Below are positions 48,067-57,503 of a stretch of DNA of 64,000 bases, piece after piece; the first letter of the stretch is position 1, and each line of letters begins with the position of its first letter. The translations under genes and the position numbers were made by a program. The stretch spans positions 3,720,001 through 3,784,000 of the forward strand of contig JALKFA010000001.1 of NCBI GenBank assembly GCA_024169445.1, read 5' to 3'. Source of the stretch: Buttiauxella agrestis ATCC 33320 (GTDB lineage: Bacteria; Pseudomonadota; Gammaproteobacteria; Enterobacterales; Enterobacteriaceae). The notes beneath the pieces are model-generated. The model did no database searches. It was not told where the DNA came from and saw only the letters and a program-made list of their open reading frames with translations.

Positions 48067-50088
48067 ATGAAACTCTCCGCCCTGCAATGGCAAAACACCC
48101 CGTGGGGAAAGGCGAATGCCGGGCAATGGCGTTATGCGCTGCGTAACGCTATTGCGATGTGTCTCGCATTAACTATTGCCTATTATCTCGATTTGGACGA
48201 ACCGTACTGGGCGATGACTTCAGCGGCGGTGGTCAGTTTTCCCACCGTAGGCGGTGTAGTCAGTAAAAGTTTGGGGCGTGTTGCCGGCAGCCTGATTGGT
48301 GCGACGGCTTCGCTAATCATCGCGGGGAATACGCTGAACGACCCCTGGCTGTTTACCTTCGCAATGGCGTCCTGGCTGGCGCTGTGTACGTGGAGTTCAA
48401 GTCATTTCCAGAATAACGTTGCCTATGCGTTTATGCTGGCAGGTTACACCGCCGCAATCATCGCTTTCCCTATGGTGAATACCGTCGATACCACGCAACT
48501 TTGGGATATCACTCAAGCGCGTGTTTGCGAAGTGATCGTCGGGATTTTGAGTGGGGCATTTATGATGATGGTGCTACCCAGCACATCGGATGGCACCACC
48601 CTGCTGACAGCTCTGCGGAATATGCACGCCCGGCTGTTAGAACACGCATCTATGCTGTGGAAACCAGAAACCACCGATGCCATCCGCACCGCGCATGAAG
48701 GTGTAATTGGGCAAATTTTGACCATGAATTTACTCAGAATTCAGGCATTCTGGAGCCATTATCGTTTCCGCCGCCAGAACAATTTGCTTAACTACCTCAT
48801 TCATCAGCAATTGCGCCTGACCAGTGTGATCTCCAGCCTGCGCCGGATGTTGATGAACTGGCCAAACCCACCTGAAAATTTGTGGCCAGTTCTCGAAGCT
48901 TTAATCAAAGAGTTGGCGCGGGAAGAAGTTCATAAGTACACCATTGCACGACTGCTTGCGCAGATCGCCCCCAGTACTGAAGATGATTACCGGCATCAGG
49001 CTTTCTGGCATCGCCTGCGCTACTTTTGCTGGCTCTATCTCAACAGCAGTCGCTGGTTACGCGAGCTGGAAAATGCCACGCCGGTCGCTGAATTAAGCCC
49101 GCCAAAAACACCGCCACTGACTCGTCATACTGATAATACCGAAGCGGTCTGGAGTGCTTTGCGCACGTTTTGTGTGATCACCGTTACTGGTGCCTGGTGT
49201 ATCAGCACCCAATGGGACGCCGGGAGTGGTGCGTTATCACTGGCGGCCATTAGTTGTGTGCTCTACTCGTCAGTACCATCGCCGTTGAATTCGCTGACCC
49301 TGCTAATGCGCACCTTATTGTGGCTTTCGGTGTTCAGCTTCCTGGTCAAATTTGGCCTGATGGTGCAAATCACCGATCTGTGGCAATTCCTTGTTTTCTT
49401 ACTGCCGCTGTTGGCAACCATGCAGTTACTGAAGCTACAGCAACCCAAGCTAGCTGGACTGTGGGGACAACTGATAGTTTTCATGGGGTCGTTTATTGCC
49501 GTCACCAATCCGCCAGTCTATGACTTCGCTGATTTTCTGAATGACAACCTGGCAAAAGTGATTGGCGTGGGGCTGTCGTGGGTTGCGTTTTCGGTGCTGC
49601 GCCCCGGTTCTGATACACGCAAAGGCCGCCGCCATATTCGTGCATTGCGCCGTGGCTTCGTCGACCAACTTAGCCGTAAACCGCAACATTCTGAGAATCA
49701 GTTTGAGTCATTGGTTTATCACCACATCAGCCAGCTCAGTAGCAGTAAAGATGAAGTGGCACGCCGCTGGCTACTGCGTTGGGGTGTGGTGTTGCTAAAT
49801 TGTTCGCATGTTGTCTGGCAATTACGCGGATGGGAAACTCGCTCGGACCCGCTTTCTCAGGTACGTGATGTGTGCATTCATACTTTGCGTGACGTGATGA
49901 GTGAGCGTGGGGTTCAACAACGTTCTTTAGCCACCTCGTTGCAGGAATTGCAGCGGATGTCGGAAACACTCTCGCATCATCATAATCCGGCAGCGCGCGA
50001 ACTGGCGGGGATCATCTGGCGGCTTTACTGCTCTCTTTCACAGCTAGAACAAGCGCCACCTGCCGGAACGCTGGCAGGCAGCCACTGA
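48067..50088 (+). CDS. ydhK: YdhK, FUSC-family inner membrane efflux protein
   Basis: 673 aa (E. coli 670). Two membrane blocks of five to six helices (about 25-175 and 360-510), each followed by a cytoplasmic domain, the FUSC/AaeB layout. [20 protein letters not shown] is conserved. Predicted partner of YdhJ, exporting aromatic or amphipathic compounds; the substrate is unknown. Starts 7 nt after ydhJ. Confidence 0.93.
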   Translation: MKLSALQWQNTPWGKANAGQWRYALRNAIAMCLALTIAYYLDLDEPYWAMTSAAVVSFPTVGGVVSKSLGRVAGSLIGATASLIIAGNTLNDPWLFTFAMASWLALCTWSSSHFQNNVAYAFMLAGYTAAIIAFPMVNTVDTTQLWDITQARVCEVIVGILSGAFMMMVLPSTSDGTTLLTALRNMHARLLEHASMLWKPETTDAIRTAHEGVIGQILTMNLLRIQAFWSHYRFRRQNNLLNYLIHQQLRLTSVISSLRRMLMNWPNPPENLWPVLEALIKELAREEVHKYTIARLLAQIAPSTEDDYRHQAFWHRLRYFCWLYLNSSRWLRELENATPVAELSPPKTPPLTRHTDNTEAVWSALRTFCVITVTGAWCISTQWDAGSGALSLAAISCVLYSSVPSPLNSLTLLMRTLLWLSVFSFLVKFGLMVQITDLWQFLVFLLPLLATMQLLKLQQPKLAGLWGQLIVFMGSFIAVTNPPVYDFADFLNDNLAKVIGVGLSWVAFSVLRPGSDTRKGRRHIRALRRGFVDQLSRKPQHSENQFESLVYHHISQLSSSKDEVARRWLLRWGVVLLNCSHVVWQLRGWETRSDPLSQVRDVCIHTLRDVMSERGVQQRSLATSLQELQRMSETLSHHHNPAARELAGIIWRLYCSLSQLEQAPPAGTLAGSH

Positions 50089-50090
50089 GT

Positions 50091-50612
50091 TTATTGAATT
50101 ACACCGCAGGCGTAACGCGCACCACCACCACCCAGCGGTTTAGGTTGATCGGACATATTATCGCCGTCAACATGAACCATCAGCGCCTTACCTTTGACTT
50201 CATCAAGGGTTTTCATGCGCGGTGCCGTGACTGGTTCAGTTGCGCTGCCATCATTATCGACCACCAACACCGGTAAATCACCCAAGTGTCCAACCCCCAT
50301 CGGCCCCATATGCTTACCGGTTTTGTCAGGATCAAGGTGACCACCAGCGGCCTCAGCAGCCGAAGGCTTACCGTTTTTCATTCCGGGGTCACAACTGCCA
50401 TTGGCGTGAACGTGAAAACCATGTTCACCAGGAGGAAGAGTTCGAAGGTCGGGCGCGAAAACCAGCCCTTTATCGGTTTCGGTTATTTTCACCGTACCAA
50501 GAGAATGGTCAATTCCCTTTGACGTGACGAGATTCATTTGAACTTCAGTGCTGGCAGCCTGAACAGCAGCACAGCTAAATAGCGTAAGAAAAGCCAGACT
50601 AATTCGCTTCAT
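50091..50612 (-). CDS. sodC: SodC, periplasmic Cu,Zn superoxide dismutase
   Basis: 173 aa with signal peptide (cleavage near AAVQA-AS). Copper ligands in HGFHVHANGSCD, zinc region GGHLDPDKTGKHMGPMGVGHLGD, and the C-terminal disulfide half in GGARYACGVIQ. It removes superoxide in the periplasm. Start MKRISLAFLTL has SD GGGAGAT. Convergent with ydhK at 2 bp. Confidence 0.96.
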   Translation of the reverse strand: MKRISLAFLTLFSCAAVQAASTEVQMNLVTSKGIDHSLGTVKITETDKGLVFAPDLRTLPPGEHGFHVHANGSCDPGMKNGKPSAAEAAGGHLDPDKTGKHMGPMGVGHLGDLPVLVVDNDGSATEPVTAPRMKTLDEVKGKALMVHVDGDNMSDQPKPLGGGGARYACGVIQ

Positions 50613-50692
50613 AATATCTCCCAGATTGACTTTCAGCCTGTTAAGCATAGGCCATACCAGTCGAATGCTCCGGGAGATCGCTATTTTTGTGG

Positions 50693-51589
50693 TTATGGCA
50701 CGTCGTAACCCAGCGCAGCTTTACGAATGCGGAACCACTGTTGGCGGTTCATATCGAGGCTTAAAGAGTGAATCGCTGAACGTACGCGCTCAATCTTACC
50801 GGAGCCGATAATTGGCAACGGCTTCGCGGGTAAACGCATCACCCAGGCATAAACCACTTGTTCGATAGTTTCCGCCCCCAGTTCATCTCCCACAGCACGC
50901 AGCTCATCACGCAACGGTTGGAAAGCTTCATCATTAAACAAGCTCCCGCCGCCCAGGCAGGACCACGCCATAGGATGAATGCGCAGTTGCTGGCATTGAT
51001 CCAGCGTGCCATCAAGAATCGTTGGCTGATGCACTGGGGAAATCTCTACCTGGTTCGTCGCCAGCGTAAACGGCAGACGTGATTGCAGCAGACTAAATTG
51101 CGCAGGAGTGAAGTTAGAGACACCAAAATGGCGCACTTTGCCGCTCTGATGCAGCGAGGTAAACGCCTCAGCCACTTCGTCAGCATCCATAAGCGGATCC
51201 GGGCGGTGAATTAACAGCAAATCGAGGTAGTCGGTAGCCAGTTTTTGCAGTGAAGAGTCGGCACTGCTGATGATGTGTGATTTGTCAGTAATGTAGTGCC
51301 CCAGTGCATGGCCTGGATTTGCGGTGGTGGCAATCCCGCACTTGGTGACAATTTCCATTTTCTGCCGTAGGTGTGGCACCAGGCGCATCGCATCGCCAAA
51401 GGCAGCTTCGCACTGATAACCACCGTAAATATCGGCGTGATCGGCTGTAGTGATTCCCAGGTCGACATGTTCTTCGATAAAACTGGCCAGTTGGCGAGCG
51501 GACATGTTCCATTCCATCAAACGCCAATAGCCCATAACAAGCCGAGAAAACTCAGGTCCCTGCGGGGAAATCGTAATGCGCTGTACCAT
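50693..51589 (-). CDS. ydhF: YdhF, aldo-keto reductase
   Basis: 298 aa AKR TIM barrel with catalytic residues in ITTADHADIYGGY (Asp, Tyr), VTKCGI (Lys) and LLLIHRPDP (His). Probably an NADPH-dependent oxidoreductase; substrate unknown. Same strand and order relative to sodC and ydhL as in E. coli. Confidence 0.93.
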   Translation of the reverse strand: MVQRITISPQGPEFSRLVMGYWRLMEWNMSARQLASFIEEHVDLGITTADHADIYGGYQCEAAFGDAMRLVPHLRQKMEIVTKCGIATTANPGHALGHYITDKSHIISSADSSLQKLATDYLDLLLIHRPDPLMDADEVAEAFTSLHQSGKVRHFGVSNFTPAQFSLLQSRLPFTLATNQVEISPVHQPTILDGTLDQCQQLRIHPMAWSCLGGGSLFNDEAFQPLRDELRAVGDELGAETIEQVVYAWVMRLPAKPLPIIGSGKIERVRSAIHSLSLDMNRQQWFRIRKAALGYDVP

Positions 51590-51646
51590 AAAGCCTATCC
51601 TCAGTAAGAAACGAATTCTGCGAGTGAGTATAGCGAGATCAGCGAA

Positions 51647-51886
51647 TTAAAAAAGTGAGGGTTGCTGCGGTTCTTCGGGGGGAGTGGACTTGCTTGCGCG
51701 TAATTTGCGTATCAATCTCTGGCGGCATAAGCGCAGTACTTCCTGCTTTTGCCCATCGCTCATTTGCTGCCACTGAAAACGCTCATCGCGGCTACGCATA
51801 CAACCACGGCAAAAGCCGCGCTCATCCGACTGGCAGATCCCGCGACATGGGCTTTGTATCGGGAAAAACTCTAGCTGTTCAGACAC
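51647..51886 (-). CDS. ydhL: YdhL, DUF1289 cysteine-rich protein
   Basis: 79 aa. SPCRGICQSDERGFCRGCMR has four cysteines in a likely metal-binding knuckle, followed by a basic helix. Function unknown. Start taken as GTG at 51886 (SEQLEFFP after Met), which gives the E. coli length; GTG at 51892 is the alternative. The C-terminal PSLF is conserved. Confidence 0.88.
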   Translation of the reverse strand: MSEQLEFFPIQSPCRGICQSDERGFCRGCMRSRDERFQWQQMSDGQKQEVLRLCRQRLIRKLRASKSTPPEEPQQPSLF

Positions 51887-52005
51887 CCTCACCCCCGTAA
51901 TCTTGTGTTATTTCAATTGAAGCCCTTCATCCAAAATGTTGCAAGCGCGGCGGTGAATATTCTCAACACGTATCCCGAATAGCGGACGATGACCGTTTTG
52001 CTTAA

Positions 52006-52022
52006 ATTAAGGTTCACCTAAT
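52006..52022 (+). promoter_or_regulatory. PmrA (BasR)-box-like element
   Basis: ATTAAG-GTTCA-CCTAAT matches the PmrA direct-repeat consensus YTTAAK-N5-YTTAAK with one mismatch per half-site. It sits 40-56 bp before an eptA-like reading frame; eptA (pmrC) is a classical PmrA target. Confidence 0.55.
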
Positions 52023-52061
52023 CTTCATTCTTTAGTCTGTGCGCATTACTTATGAGCACTT

Positions 52062-52664
52062 ATGGCTGTCATGGAAACCCTGAAAAAGTTACAGTGTAAC
52101 GATTCAAAGTTTAATCTCTACTGCGCGTTCTTCTTCACCATAATCAATTTCTTGTTGATCAAACGCAGCTGGGAAATTATTGAACCAAATTCGTTCCACA
52201 GCTGGATTTTCGCCATTTCGGTGCCAGTGGTTTTATTTAGCGCCTGGTTGATAATCTTTAGCCTGATTAACCTGCCGTGGTTGCGTAAACCATTACTGGT
52301 GATTTTGGTGCCTGGCTGCGCGGCCTGTAACTATTTTATGTTCACCTGTGGCGCAGTTATCGACAAAAACATGATGACCAACGTCGTGACTTTGGTTACA
52401 CCGCAATTACTGATGTGGACTGGGCTCACCGGTATTGTATCCGCAGTGTTTTTGGCCACGATTAAAATCAAACCTTCGTGTTGGTGGTACACCCTGCTAT
52501 CGCGCACCGTTGGCGTACTGGCGGGTCTGCTAATCATTATTCTGGTGGCTTCCGTATTTTATAAAGACTACGCCTCGCTGTTCCGTAACCACAAAAATAT
52601 CGTAAAAATTCTGCCACCTGATACTTGCATTAGACCGACTGGTCTATTACAGTTCTTTCCATGA
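52062..52664 (+). pseudogene. truncated EptA/MCR-family phosphoethanolamine transferase (membrane domain only)
   Basis: 200 aa where the family has about 540. Five membrane helices (about 18-35, 46-68, 76-94, 120-142, 149-172) and the family motif VASVFYKDYASLFRNHKNIV (about 160-185) match the N-terminal domain of EptA. Homology stops near residue 190. The last codons are translated NemR operator and the TGA overlaps the nemR ATG (ATGA). The periplasmic domain with its catalytic threonine and zinc ligands is absent, so transfer of phosphoethanolamine to lipid A is not expected. The remaining frame is clean, so the membrane stub may still be made. Confidence 0.8.
52631..52646. promoter_or_regulatory. 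NemR operator
   Basis: TAGACC-GACT-GGTCTA is a perfect 6 bp inverted repeat and matches the known NemR box. It ends 14 bp before the nemR ATG and overlaps the likely -10, as expected for autorepression relieved by electrophiles and HOCl. Confidence 0.88.
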
Positions 52665-53260
52665 ACAGACATCCCGCACATGACACTCGTGAACATCTTC
52701 TTGCTACCGGCGAGCAGCTTTGTCTGCAACGTGGGTTTACTGGCATGGGATTAAGCGAACTGTTAAGCACCGCCGAAGTACCGAAAGGTTCCTTCTATCA
52801 CTACTTTCGCTCAAAAGAGGCGTTTGGCGTGGCGATGCTGGAGAGGTATTACACCGCTTATAACCTGCGATTGCAGCAGCATTTTTCGCAAGACAGCGGG
52901 AATTACCGTGAGAAATTAATCGCCTGGTATCAGGAAACTGTCACCTGGTTTTCGCAACATGGCAGCCTGATCAGTTGTTTGACGGTTAAACTTTCGGCTG
53001 AAGTGTGTGACCTTTCAGAAGATATGCGCACAGCCTTAAATAAAGGTTCGGCGCAAATCGTTTCCCAGATTGCAGATGCACTGGAGAAGGGGCATGCCGA
53101 ATCAAGCCTTAAATTAACCGACTCGGCGTTAAACCAGGCACAAGTGATTTATGCCCTGTGGCTGGGAGCCAGCTTACAGGCGAAAATTTCACGTAGCGCG
53201 ATGCCGCTGGAATGCGCCCTTGCCCACGTTAGCCAATTATTAGCGGAGCCTGTCTCCTGA
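52661..53260 (+). CDS. nemR: NemR, electrophile- and bleach-sensing TetR repressor
   Basis: 199 aa TetR family. HTH GLSELLSTAEVPKGSFYHYF is at about 30-49. The redox-active Cys106 (SLISCLTVK) and Cys116 (EVCDLS) are both conserved. NemR releases DNA upon modification by N-ethylmaleimide, methylglyoxal or reactive chlorine. No SD precedes the ATG; the leader is short, and the truncated eptA-like frame ends on this start codon. Confidence 0.95.
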   Translation: MNRHPAHDTREHLLATGEQLCLQRGFTGMGLSELLSTAEVPKGSFYHYFRSKEAFGVAMLERYYTAYNLRLQQHFSQDSGNYREKLIAWYQETVTWFSQHGSLISCLTVKLSAEVCDLSEDMRTALNKGSAQIVSQIADALEKGHAESSLKLTDSALNQAQVIYALWLGASLQAKISRSAMPLECALAHVSQLLAEPVS

Positions 53261-53271
53261 CAGGCTTTTTT
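53247..53271 (+). terminator. terminator between nemR and nemA
   Basis: AGCCTGTC (53247-53254), TCCT loop, GACAGGCT (53259-53266), then TTTTT. The stem includes the last codons and stop of nemR. It should end most nemR transcripts before nemA. Confidence 0.85.
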
Positions 53272-53285
53272 ATTTACTCAATTAC

Positions 53286-53300
53286 TAGACGACCGGTCTA
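53286..53300. promoter_or_regulatory. second NemR-like box, upstream of nemA
   Basis: TAGAC-GACC-GGTCTA is close to the nemR operator but with one base less between half-sites. It ends 15 bp before the nemA ATG, and the -10 could be the overlapping TCTATT. Suggests an independent NemR-controlled nemA promoter. Confidence 0.65.
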
Positions 53301-53315
53301 TTCAAAGGATAACCC

Positions 53316-54413
53316 ATGTCAGCAGATAAATTATTTACCCCACTGAAAGTCGGTGCCATTACCACACCAAACCGCATTTTTATGGCGCCATTAACTCGTC
53401 TTCGCAGCATTGTGCCTGGCGATATCCCAACCCCATTGATGGGCGAATATTATCGCCAGCGCGCAAGCTCCGGCCTTATCATCAGTGAAGCCACGCAAAT
53501 TTCTGCGCAAGCTAAAGGTTATGAAGGCGCACCCGGTCTGCACAGCGATGAGCAAATCGCTGCGTGGAAGAAAATCACTGCCGGTGTTCATGCGGCAAAA
53601 GGTCGCATTGCGGTACAACTCTGGCACACCGGCCGTATCTCTCACTCCAGCATTCAGCCAGGCCAGCAAGCGCCTGTCGCGCCATCGGCAATTTCTGCGG
53701 GTACGCGCACCTCACTGCGTGATGAAAATGGCCATGCGATTCGCGTCGACACCTCTTTGCCACGCGCGCTTGAGCTGAATGAAATCCCTGGCATCGTCAA
53801 TGATTTCCGTCAGGCGGTAGGTAACGCCCGTGATGCCGGTTTTGACATGGTCGAACTGCACTCCGCGCACGGTTATTTGCTGCACCAGTTCCTGTCACCG
53901 ACCTCCAACCATCGTACGGACGAATATGGCGGTAGCCGCGAAAACCGTGCGCGTCTGGTACTGGAAGTGGTCGATGCCGTGAGCAAAGAATGGAGTGCCG
54001 ACCGAATTGGTATCCGCGTCTCGCCAATCGGTTCATTCCAAAACGTGGATAACGGCCCGGATGAAGAAGCCGATGCGTTGTATCTGATTGAAGAATTGAA
54101 CAAACGCGGCATCGCTTATCTGCACATGTCAGAGCCTGACTGGGCTGGCGGCAAACCGTATAGCGAAGAGTTCCGTCTGAAAGTGCGTGAACGTTTCAAC
54201 GGCGTGATCATCGGCGCGGGCGCTTATACCCCAGAGAAAGCGGAGTCGTTAATCGAGAAAGGTTTAATCGACGCTGTCGCTTTTGGCCGCGATTACATCG
54301 CCAATCCTGATTTGGTCGAACGCCTGCATCACAATGCCGAACTCAACGCCCAACGTCCTGAAACCTTCTATGGCGGCGGTGCTGAAGGTTATACCGATTA
54401 CCCAACTTTATAA
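53316..54413 (+). CDS. nemA: NemA, N-ethylmaleimide reductase (Old Yellow Enzyme family)
   Basis: 365 aa FMN TIM barrel. [19 protein letters not shown], the [23 protein letters not shown] signature, and GAYTPEKAE...[12 protein letters not shown] phosphate site. Reduces maleimides, nitro-compounds and other activated alkenes with NADPH. SD AAGGA. In E. coli it is the second gene of nemRA; here a terminator and its own box separate it. Confidence 0.96.
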   Translation: MSADKLFTPLKVGAITTPNRIFMAPLTRLRSIVPGDIPTPLMGEYYRQRASSGLIISEATQISAQAKGYEGAPGLHSDEQIAAWKKITAGVHAAKGRIAVQLWHTGRISHSSIQPGQQAPVAPSAISAGTRTSLRDENGHAIRVDTSLPRALELNEIPGIVNDFRQAVGNARDAGFDMVELHSAHGYLLHQFLSPTSNHRTDEYGGSRENRARLVLEVVDAVSKEWSADRIGIRVSPIGSFQNVDNGPDEEADALYLIEELNKRGIAYLHMSEPDWAGGKPYSEEFRLKVRERFNGVIIGAGAYTPEKAESLIEKGLIDAVAFGRDYIANPDLVERLHHNAELNAQRPETFYGGGAEGYTDYPTL

Positions 54414-54497
54414 GACCTGTCGATTGATAGCGGCGTGAATTCGCCGCTATACTTACCCTCACATTTAGAAATTAACCCTTTAATTTTACCCAAATAA

Positions 54498-54581
54498 TTC
54501 TAGTTGTGGCCAGGCGAATCCCCGGAAGCTTACTTGAGTAAATGACTGGAGTGAGTGCAGCCAACACCGTCACAACTTGAA
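54498..54581. repeat. 84 bp palindromic intergenic repeat
   Basis: Bounded by TTCTAGTTGTG (54498-54508) and CACAACTTGAA (54571-54581), an 11 bp inverted repeat with one mismatch. The inside contains GGCGAATCCCC, GCTTACTTGAGTAAATGA and GAGTGCAGCCAAC, a pattern I recognise from a dispersed intergenic repeat common in Enterobacterales. It fills the gap between nemA and gloA. Confidence 0.6.
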
Positions 54582-54605
54582 GAATGAAGGGGAAAAGAGG
54601 AATTT

Positions 54606-55013
54606 ATGCGCTTACTTCATACCATGCTGCGCGTTGGCGATCTGCAACGCTCTATCAATTTTTACACCAACGTACTGGGCATGACCCTGCTGCGTACCAG
54701 TGAAAACCCAGAATATAAATACTCTTTGGCGTTTGTTGGCTACGGCCCGGAAACCGAAGAAGCCGTCATCGAACTGACTTATAACTGGGGTACCGAGAGC
54801 TACGATCTGGGCAACGCCTACGGCCATATCGCATTGAGCGTTGATAACGCTGCCGAAGCTTGCGAGCGTATTCGCAACAACGGTGGCAATGTAACCCGTG
54901 AAGCTGGCCCGGTAAAAGGTGGCTCCACCGTTATCGCTTTCGTTGAAGATCCAGACGGCTACAAAATCGAGCTCATCGAGAGCAAAGATGCGGGCAAAGG
55001 CCTGGGTAACTAA
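54606..55013 (+). CDS. gloA: GloA, glyoxalase I
   Basis: 135 aa, standard length for the nickel-type enzyme. Metal ligands are expected at His5 (RLLHTML), Glu56 (VIELTYNWG), His74 (YGHIALSV) and Glu122 (YKIELIES). Converts the methylglyoxal-glutathione hemithioacetal to lactoylglutathione. SD GAGGAA. Functionally linked with nemA through methylglyoxal detoxification. Confidence 0.97.
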   Translation: MRLLHTMLRVGDLQRSINFYTNVLGMTLLRTSENPEYKYSLAFVGYGPETEEAVIELTYNWGTESYDLGNAYGHIALSVDNAAEACERIRNNGGNVTREAGPVKGGSTVIAFVEDPDGYKIELIESKDAGKGLGN

Positions 55014-55107
55014 TACTCAACTAACGGGCGGTAAACCTGCCCGTTAGCTTCCCTTCTTAAAATTTGCCATAATGCGCGCTGCTTTTTCCCCGTATTAAGA
55101 GATCCTG

Positions 55108-55761
55108 ATGTCTGACAACACGCAACTGCAAGGCCTGTGTGACCGCTTTCGTGGTTTTTATCCGGTAGTCATTGACGTTGAAACCGCTGGGTTTAACGCG
55201 AAAACCGATGCTTTACTGGAAGTCGCTGCCATCACCTTAAAGATGGATCTGGACGGCTGGTTAATGCCTGATGAAACCCTGCATTTCCATGTCGAACCTT
55301 TCGAAGGCGCTATCCTTCAGCCTGAAGCGCTGGCCTTCAATGGTATTGACCCGCACAACCCGTTGCGTGGTGCCGTCAGTGAATATGACGCGCTACATGC
55401 GATTTTTAAGATGGTGCGCAAAGGCATCAAAGACAGTGGGTGTAACCGTGCAATTATGGTGGCGCACAATGCCACCTTTGATCACAGCTTTATGATGGCC
55501 GCGGCAGAACGCGCGTCATTAAAACGTAACCCTTTTCATCCGTTTGTCACCTTTGATACCGCCGCACTGAGCGGACTGGCATTAGGCCAAACGGTGCTGG
55601 CGAAAGCGTGTATTGCTGCTGGTATGCCGTTTGATAGCAGCCAGGCGCACTCTGCACTTTATGATACCGAGCAAACCGCGCAGCTATTTTGCGAGATAGT
55701 GAATCGCTGGAAGCGTTTAGGTGGCTGGCCGCTGCCACTCCCTGCAGACCCCGAATCGTGA
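55108..55761 (+). CDS. rnt: Rnt, ribonuclease T
   Basis: 217 aa DEDDh exoribonuclease. Exo[11 protein letters not shown] (Asp23, Glu25), Exo[15 protein letters not shown], and Exo[15 protein letters not shown]. Trims 3' ends of tRNA, 5S and 23S rRNA. In E. coli it follows gloA too. A bidirectional terminator follows. Confidence 0.97.
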   Translation: MSDNTQLQGLCDRFRGFYPVVIDVETAGFNAKTDALLEVAAITLKMDLDGWLMPDETLHFHVEPFEGAILQPEALAFNGIDPHNPLRGAVSEYDALHAIFKMVRKGIKDSGCNRAIMVAHNATFDHSFMMAAAERASLKRNPFHPFVTFDTAALSGLALGQTVLAKACIAAGMPFDSSQAHSALYDTEQTAQLFCEIVNRWKRLGGWPLPLPADPES

Positions 55762-55767
55762 GCATAA

Positions 55768-55794
55768 AAAAAGCGACCTTAACGGTCGCTTTTT
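55768..55794. terminator. bidirectional terminator rnt / grxD
   Basis: AAAAAGCGACC (55768-55778) and GGTCGCTTTTT (55784-55794): perfect 11 bp stem with A- and T-runs on the two sides, between convergent genes. Confidence 0.93.
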
Positions 55795-55810
55795 AATAAC
55801 TAACAGCAAA

Positions 55811-56155
55811 TTACTCTGCGTCTGGCTCTTCAGATTTATGCTTAGCAGCAGATTCTTTAATCAGCGCCTGCAATTCACCACGTTGATACATCTCAATGAT
55901 GATGTCGCAACCGCCAACCAGCTCGCCATCAACCCACAATTGTGGGAAAGTCGGCCAGTTGGCATATTTTGGCAACTCAGCACGGATGTCCGGGTTCTGC
56001 AAAATATCAACGTAGGCGAAACGCTCACCACAGGCAGACAGCGCCTGCACAGCCTGGGCTGAGAAACCACAGCTAGGCAGTTTAGGGGAACCTTTCATAT
56101 AAAGAAGGATTGGGTTTTCAGTAATCTGTTGTTGGATTTTTTCAATAGTGCTCAT
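55811..56155 (-). CDS. grxD: GrxD, monothiol glutaredoxin 4
   Basis: 114 aa (E. coli 115). Monothiol active site CGFS in KGSPKLPSCGFSAQA, with WPTFPQLWVDGELVGGCD binding glutathione. Holds a [2Fe-2S] cluster, often with BolA, and serves iron-sulfur transfer. Start MSTIEKIQQQ chosen because the upstream in-frame extension is not protein-like and 114 aa fits the family. Confidence 0.95.
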   Translation of the reverse strand: MSTIEKIQQQITENPILLYMKGSPKLPSCGFSAQAVQALSACGERFAYVDILQNPDIRAELPKYANWPTFPQLWVDGELVGGCDIIIEMYQRGELQALIKESAAKHKSEEPDAE

Positions 56156-56517
56156 TGCTTGCTTCCTCAAACCTGGTCTCGGCAGTAGCCTGCCATTGTA
56201 GCGATCGATACCCTCTCCAGAAAACACCAATTTTTGCAGGGTTTCTGTGTACTACGCGATGGAGGGATAACATGTCTCAAGAATAACACTTTTCCGGTAG
56301 CTGCAAATCAGGAATTAACCCTATCCCTGATCAATAAATCACCTTATGACCTTAAGTTTGATGATTTTTTTTGCGACTGGTTACGAAACAGCACGACGAT
56401 AGGTAAAAGGTTGTTAACTTTATCTCACTTAATAGATTAGAATCGGCGGGTTTCGCAAAATCATACACGGGCATGATGGTAATTATCATGCATTCATTTT
56501 AACCAGGGGATTGTCGA
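56156..56517. promoter_or_regulatory. grxD-mepH divergent region
   Basis: 362 bp without a gene. A plausible mepH promoter is TTAACT (56414-56419), 18 bp spacer, TAGAAT (56438-56443), giving a leader of about 68 nt. That leader contains GCATGAT-GGTAATT-ATCATGC (56471-56491), a perfect 7 bp hairpin 26 nt before the GTG. The grxD promoter must lie in the left part; I cannot place it. Confidence 0.45.
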
Positions 56518-57372
56518 GTGGCGCGGATAACAAAAATTTCTATCACGCTCTGTGCTCTGCTATTTACCTTGCCGTATACACCATTGACGCAGGCGTCTGA
56601 GCACGCTCGTCCCGTGGCGGCGCATAAAGCGCACGTTGTGAAAAGCACAACCAAGAGCACAGAAAAGAGCAGTAAGAGTAAAGATAAAACCACTACCGCC
56701 AGCAAGAAAACCAACACCACCTCCAAAACAACCAGCAAGAAAAAAGAAACCACTGCCTCAACGAGCAAAACCGCTAAAAACTCCAGCAGTGCTAAAACAA
56801 AAAATCTTGCCAGTAAAGACCGCAAAAAATCCTCTCAGCTCGCGAAAGTCCAGCCTGTTGCTCTCACCGAAAAATGCAGTAAACCTCGTAAAGGTTATAA
56901 AACGCATTGCGTGAAAGTCAAAGCAGAGCAACCAACGACGATTGCCGCTGCGCATAAAGTCCGGGTGCAAAAAGCACAGAAAACGGCGATGAACAAATTG
57001 ATGGGCCAGATTGGCAAACCGTATCGCTGGGGTGGGACTTCACCGCGTACCGGTTTCGATTGCAGCGGTCTGGTTTATTACGCCTATAAAGATTTGGTGA
57101 AGTTCCGTATTCCACGCACTGCCAACGAAATGTATCACCTGCGTGATGCCTCTTCGGTGGATCGTGGTGAGCTGGAAACAGGTGACCTGGTATTCTTCCG
57201 TACACAAGGTCGCGGTACTGCGGATCACGTAGGCGTGTATGTAGGCAACGGTAAGTTCATTCAGTCTCCACGTTCTGGCAGGGATATCCAAATCACTTCC
57301 TTGAGCGAAGATTACTGGCAACGCCACTATGTTGGCGCTAAACGTGTCATGACCTCCAAAACCATTCGTTAA
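56518..57372 (+). CDS. mepH: MepH, murein DD-endopeptidase (NlpC/P60)
   Basis: 284 aa (E. coli 271). Signal peptide 1-26, then a long Lys/Thr/Ser-rich linker (about 40-110), then an NlpC/P60 domain from about 155. Catalytic Cys182 is in GFDCSGLVYYAY and His237 in ADHVGVYVG. It cuts D-Ala-mDAP cross-links to let the wall grow. GTG start with SD AGGGG. The extra length over E. coli is in the linker. Confidence 0.95.
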   Translation: MARITKISITLCALLFTLPYTPLTQASEHARPVAAHKAHVVKSTTKSTEKSSKSKDKTTTASKKTNTTSKTTSKKKETTASTSKTAKNSSSAKTKNLASKDRKKSSQLAKVQPVALTEKCSKPRKGYKTHCVKVKAEQPTTIAAAHKVRVQKAQKTAMNKLMGQIGKPYRWGGTSPRTGFDCSGLVYYAYKDLVKFRIPRTANEMYHLRDASSVDRGELETGDLVFFRTQGRGTADHVGVYVGNGKFIQSPRSGRDIQITSLSEDYWQRHYVGAKRVMTSKTIR

Positions 57373-57503
57373 AAATTCGTCGAAAATCTGCGCCTGCCCT
57401 TCATTGGGCAGGCGTGTTCCTCTTTTGCTTACCCTTTCAATTTGTTACCCTAAACCCGCACTAAAAGTGTTGTCTAGATGTAAACAATAATAAGGAGTTA
57501 GCA

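Noticed and set aside
52062-52664. an uncharacterised novel 200 aa membrane protein
   Set aside because: The VFYKDYASLFRN region and helix pattern match EptA/MCR enzymes, and the C-terminal codons are simply the NemR operator in frame.
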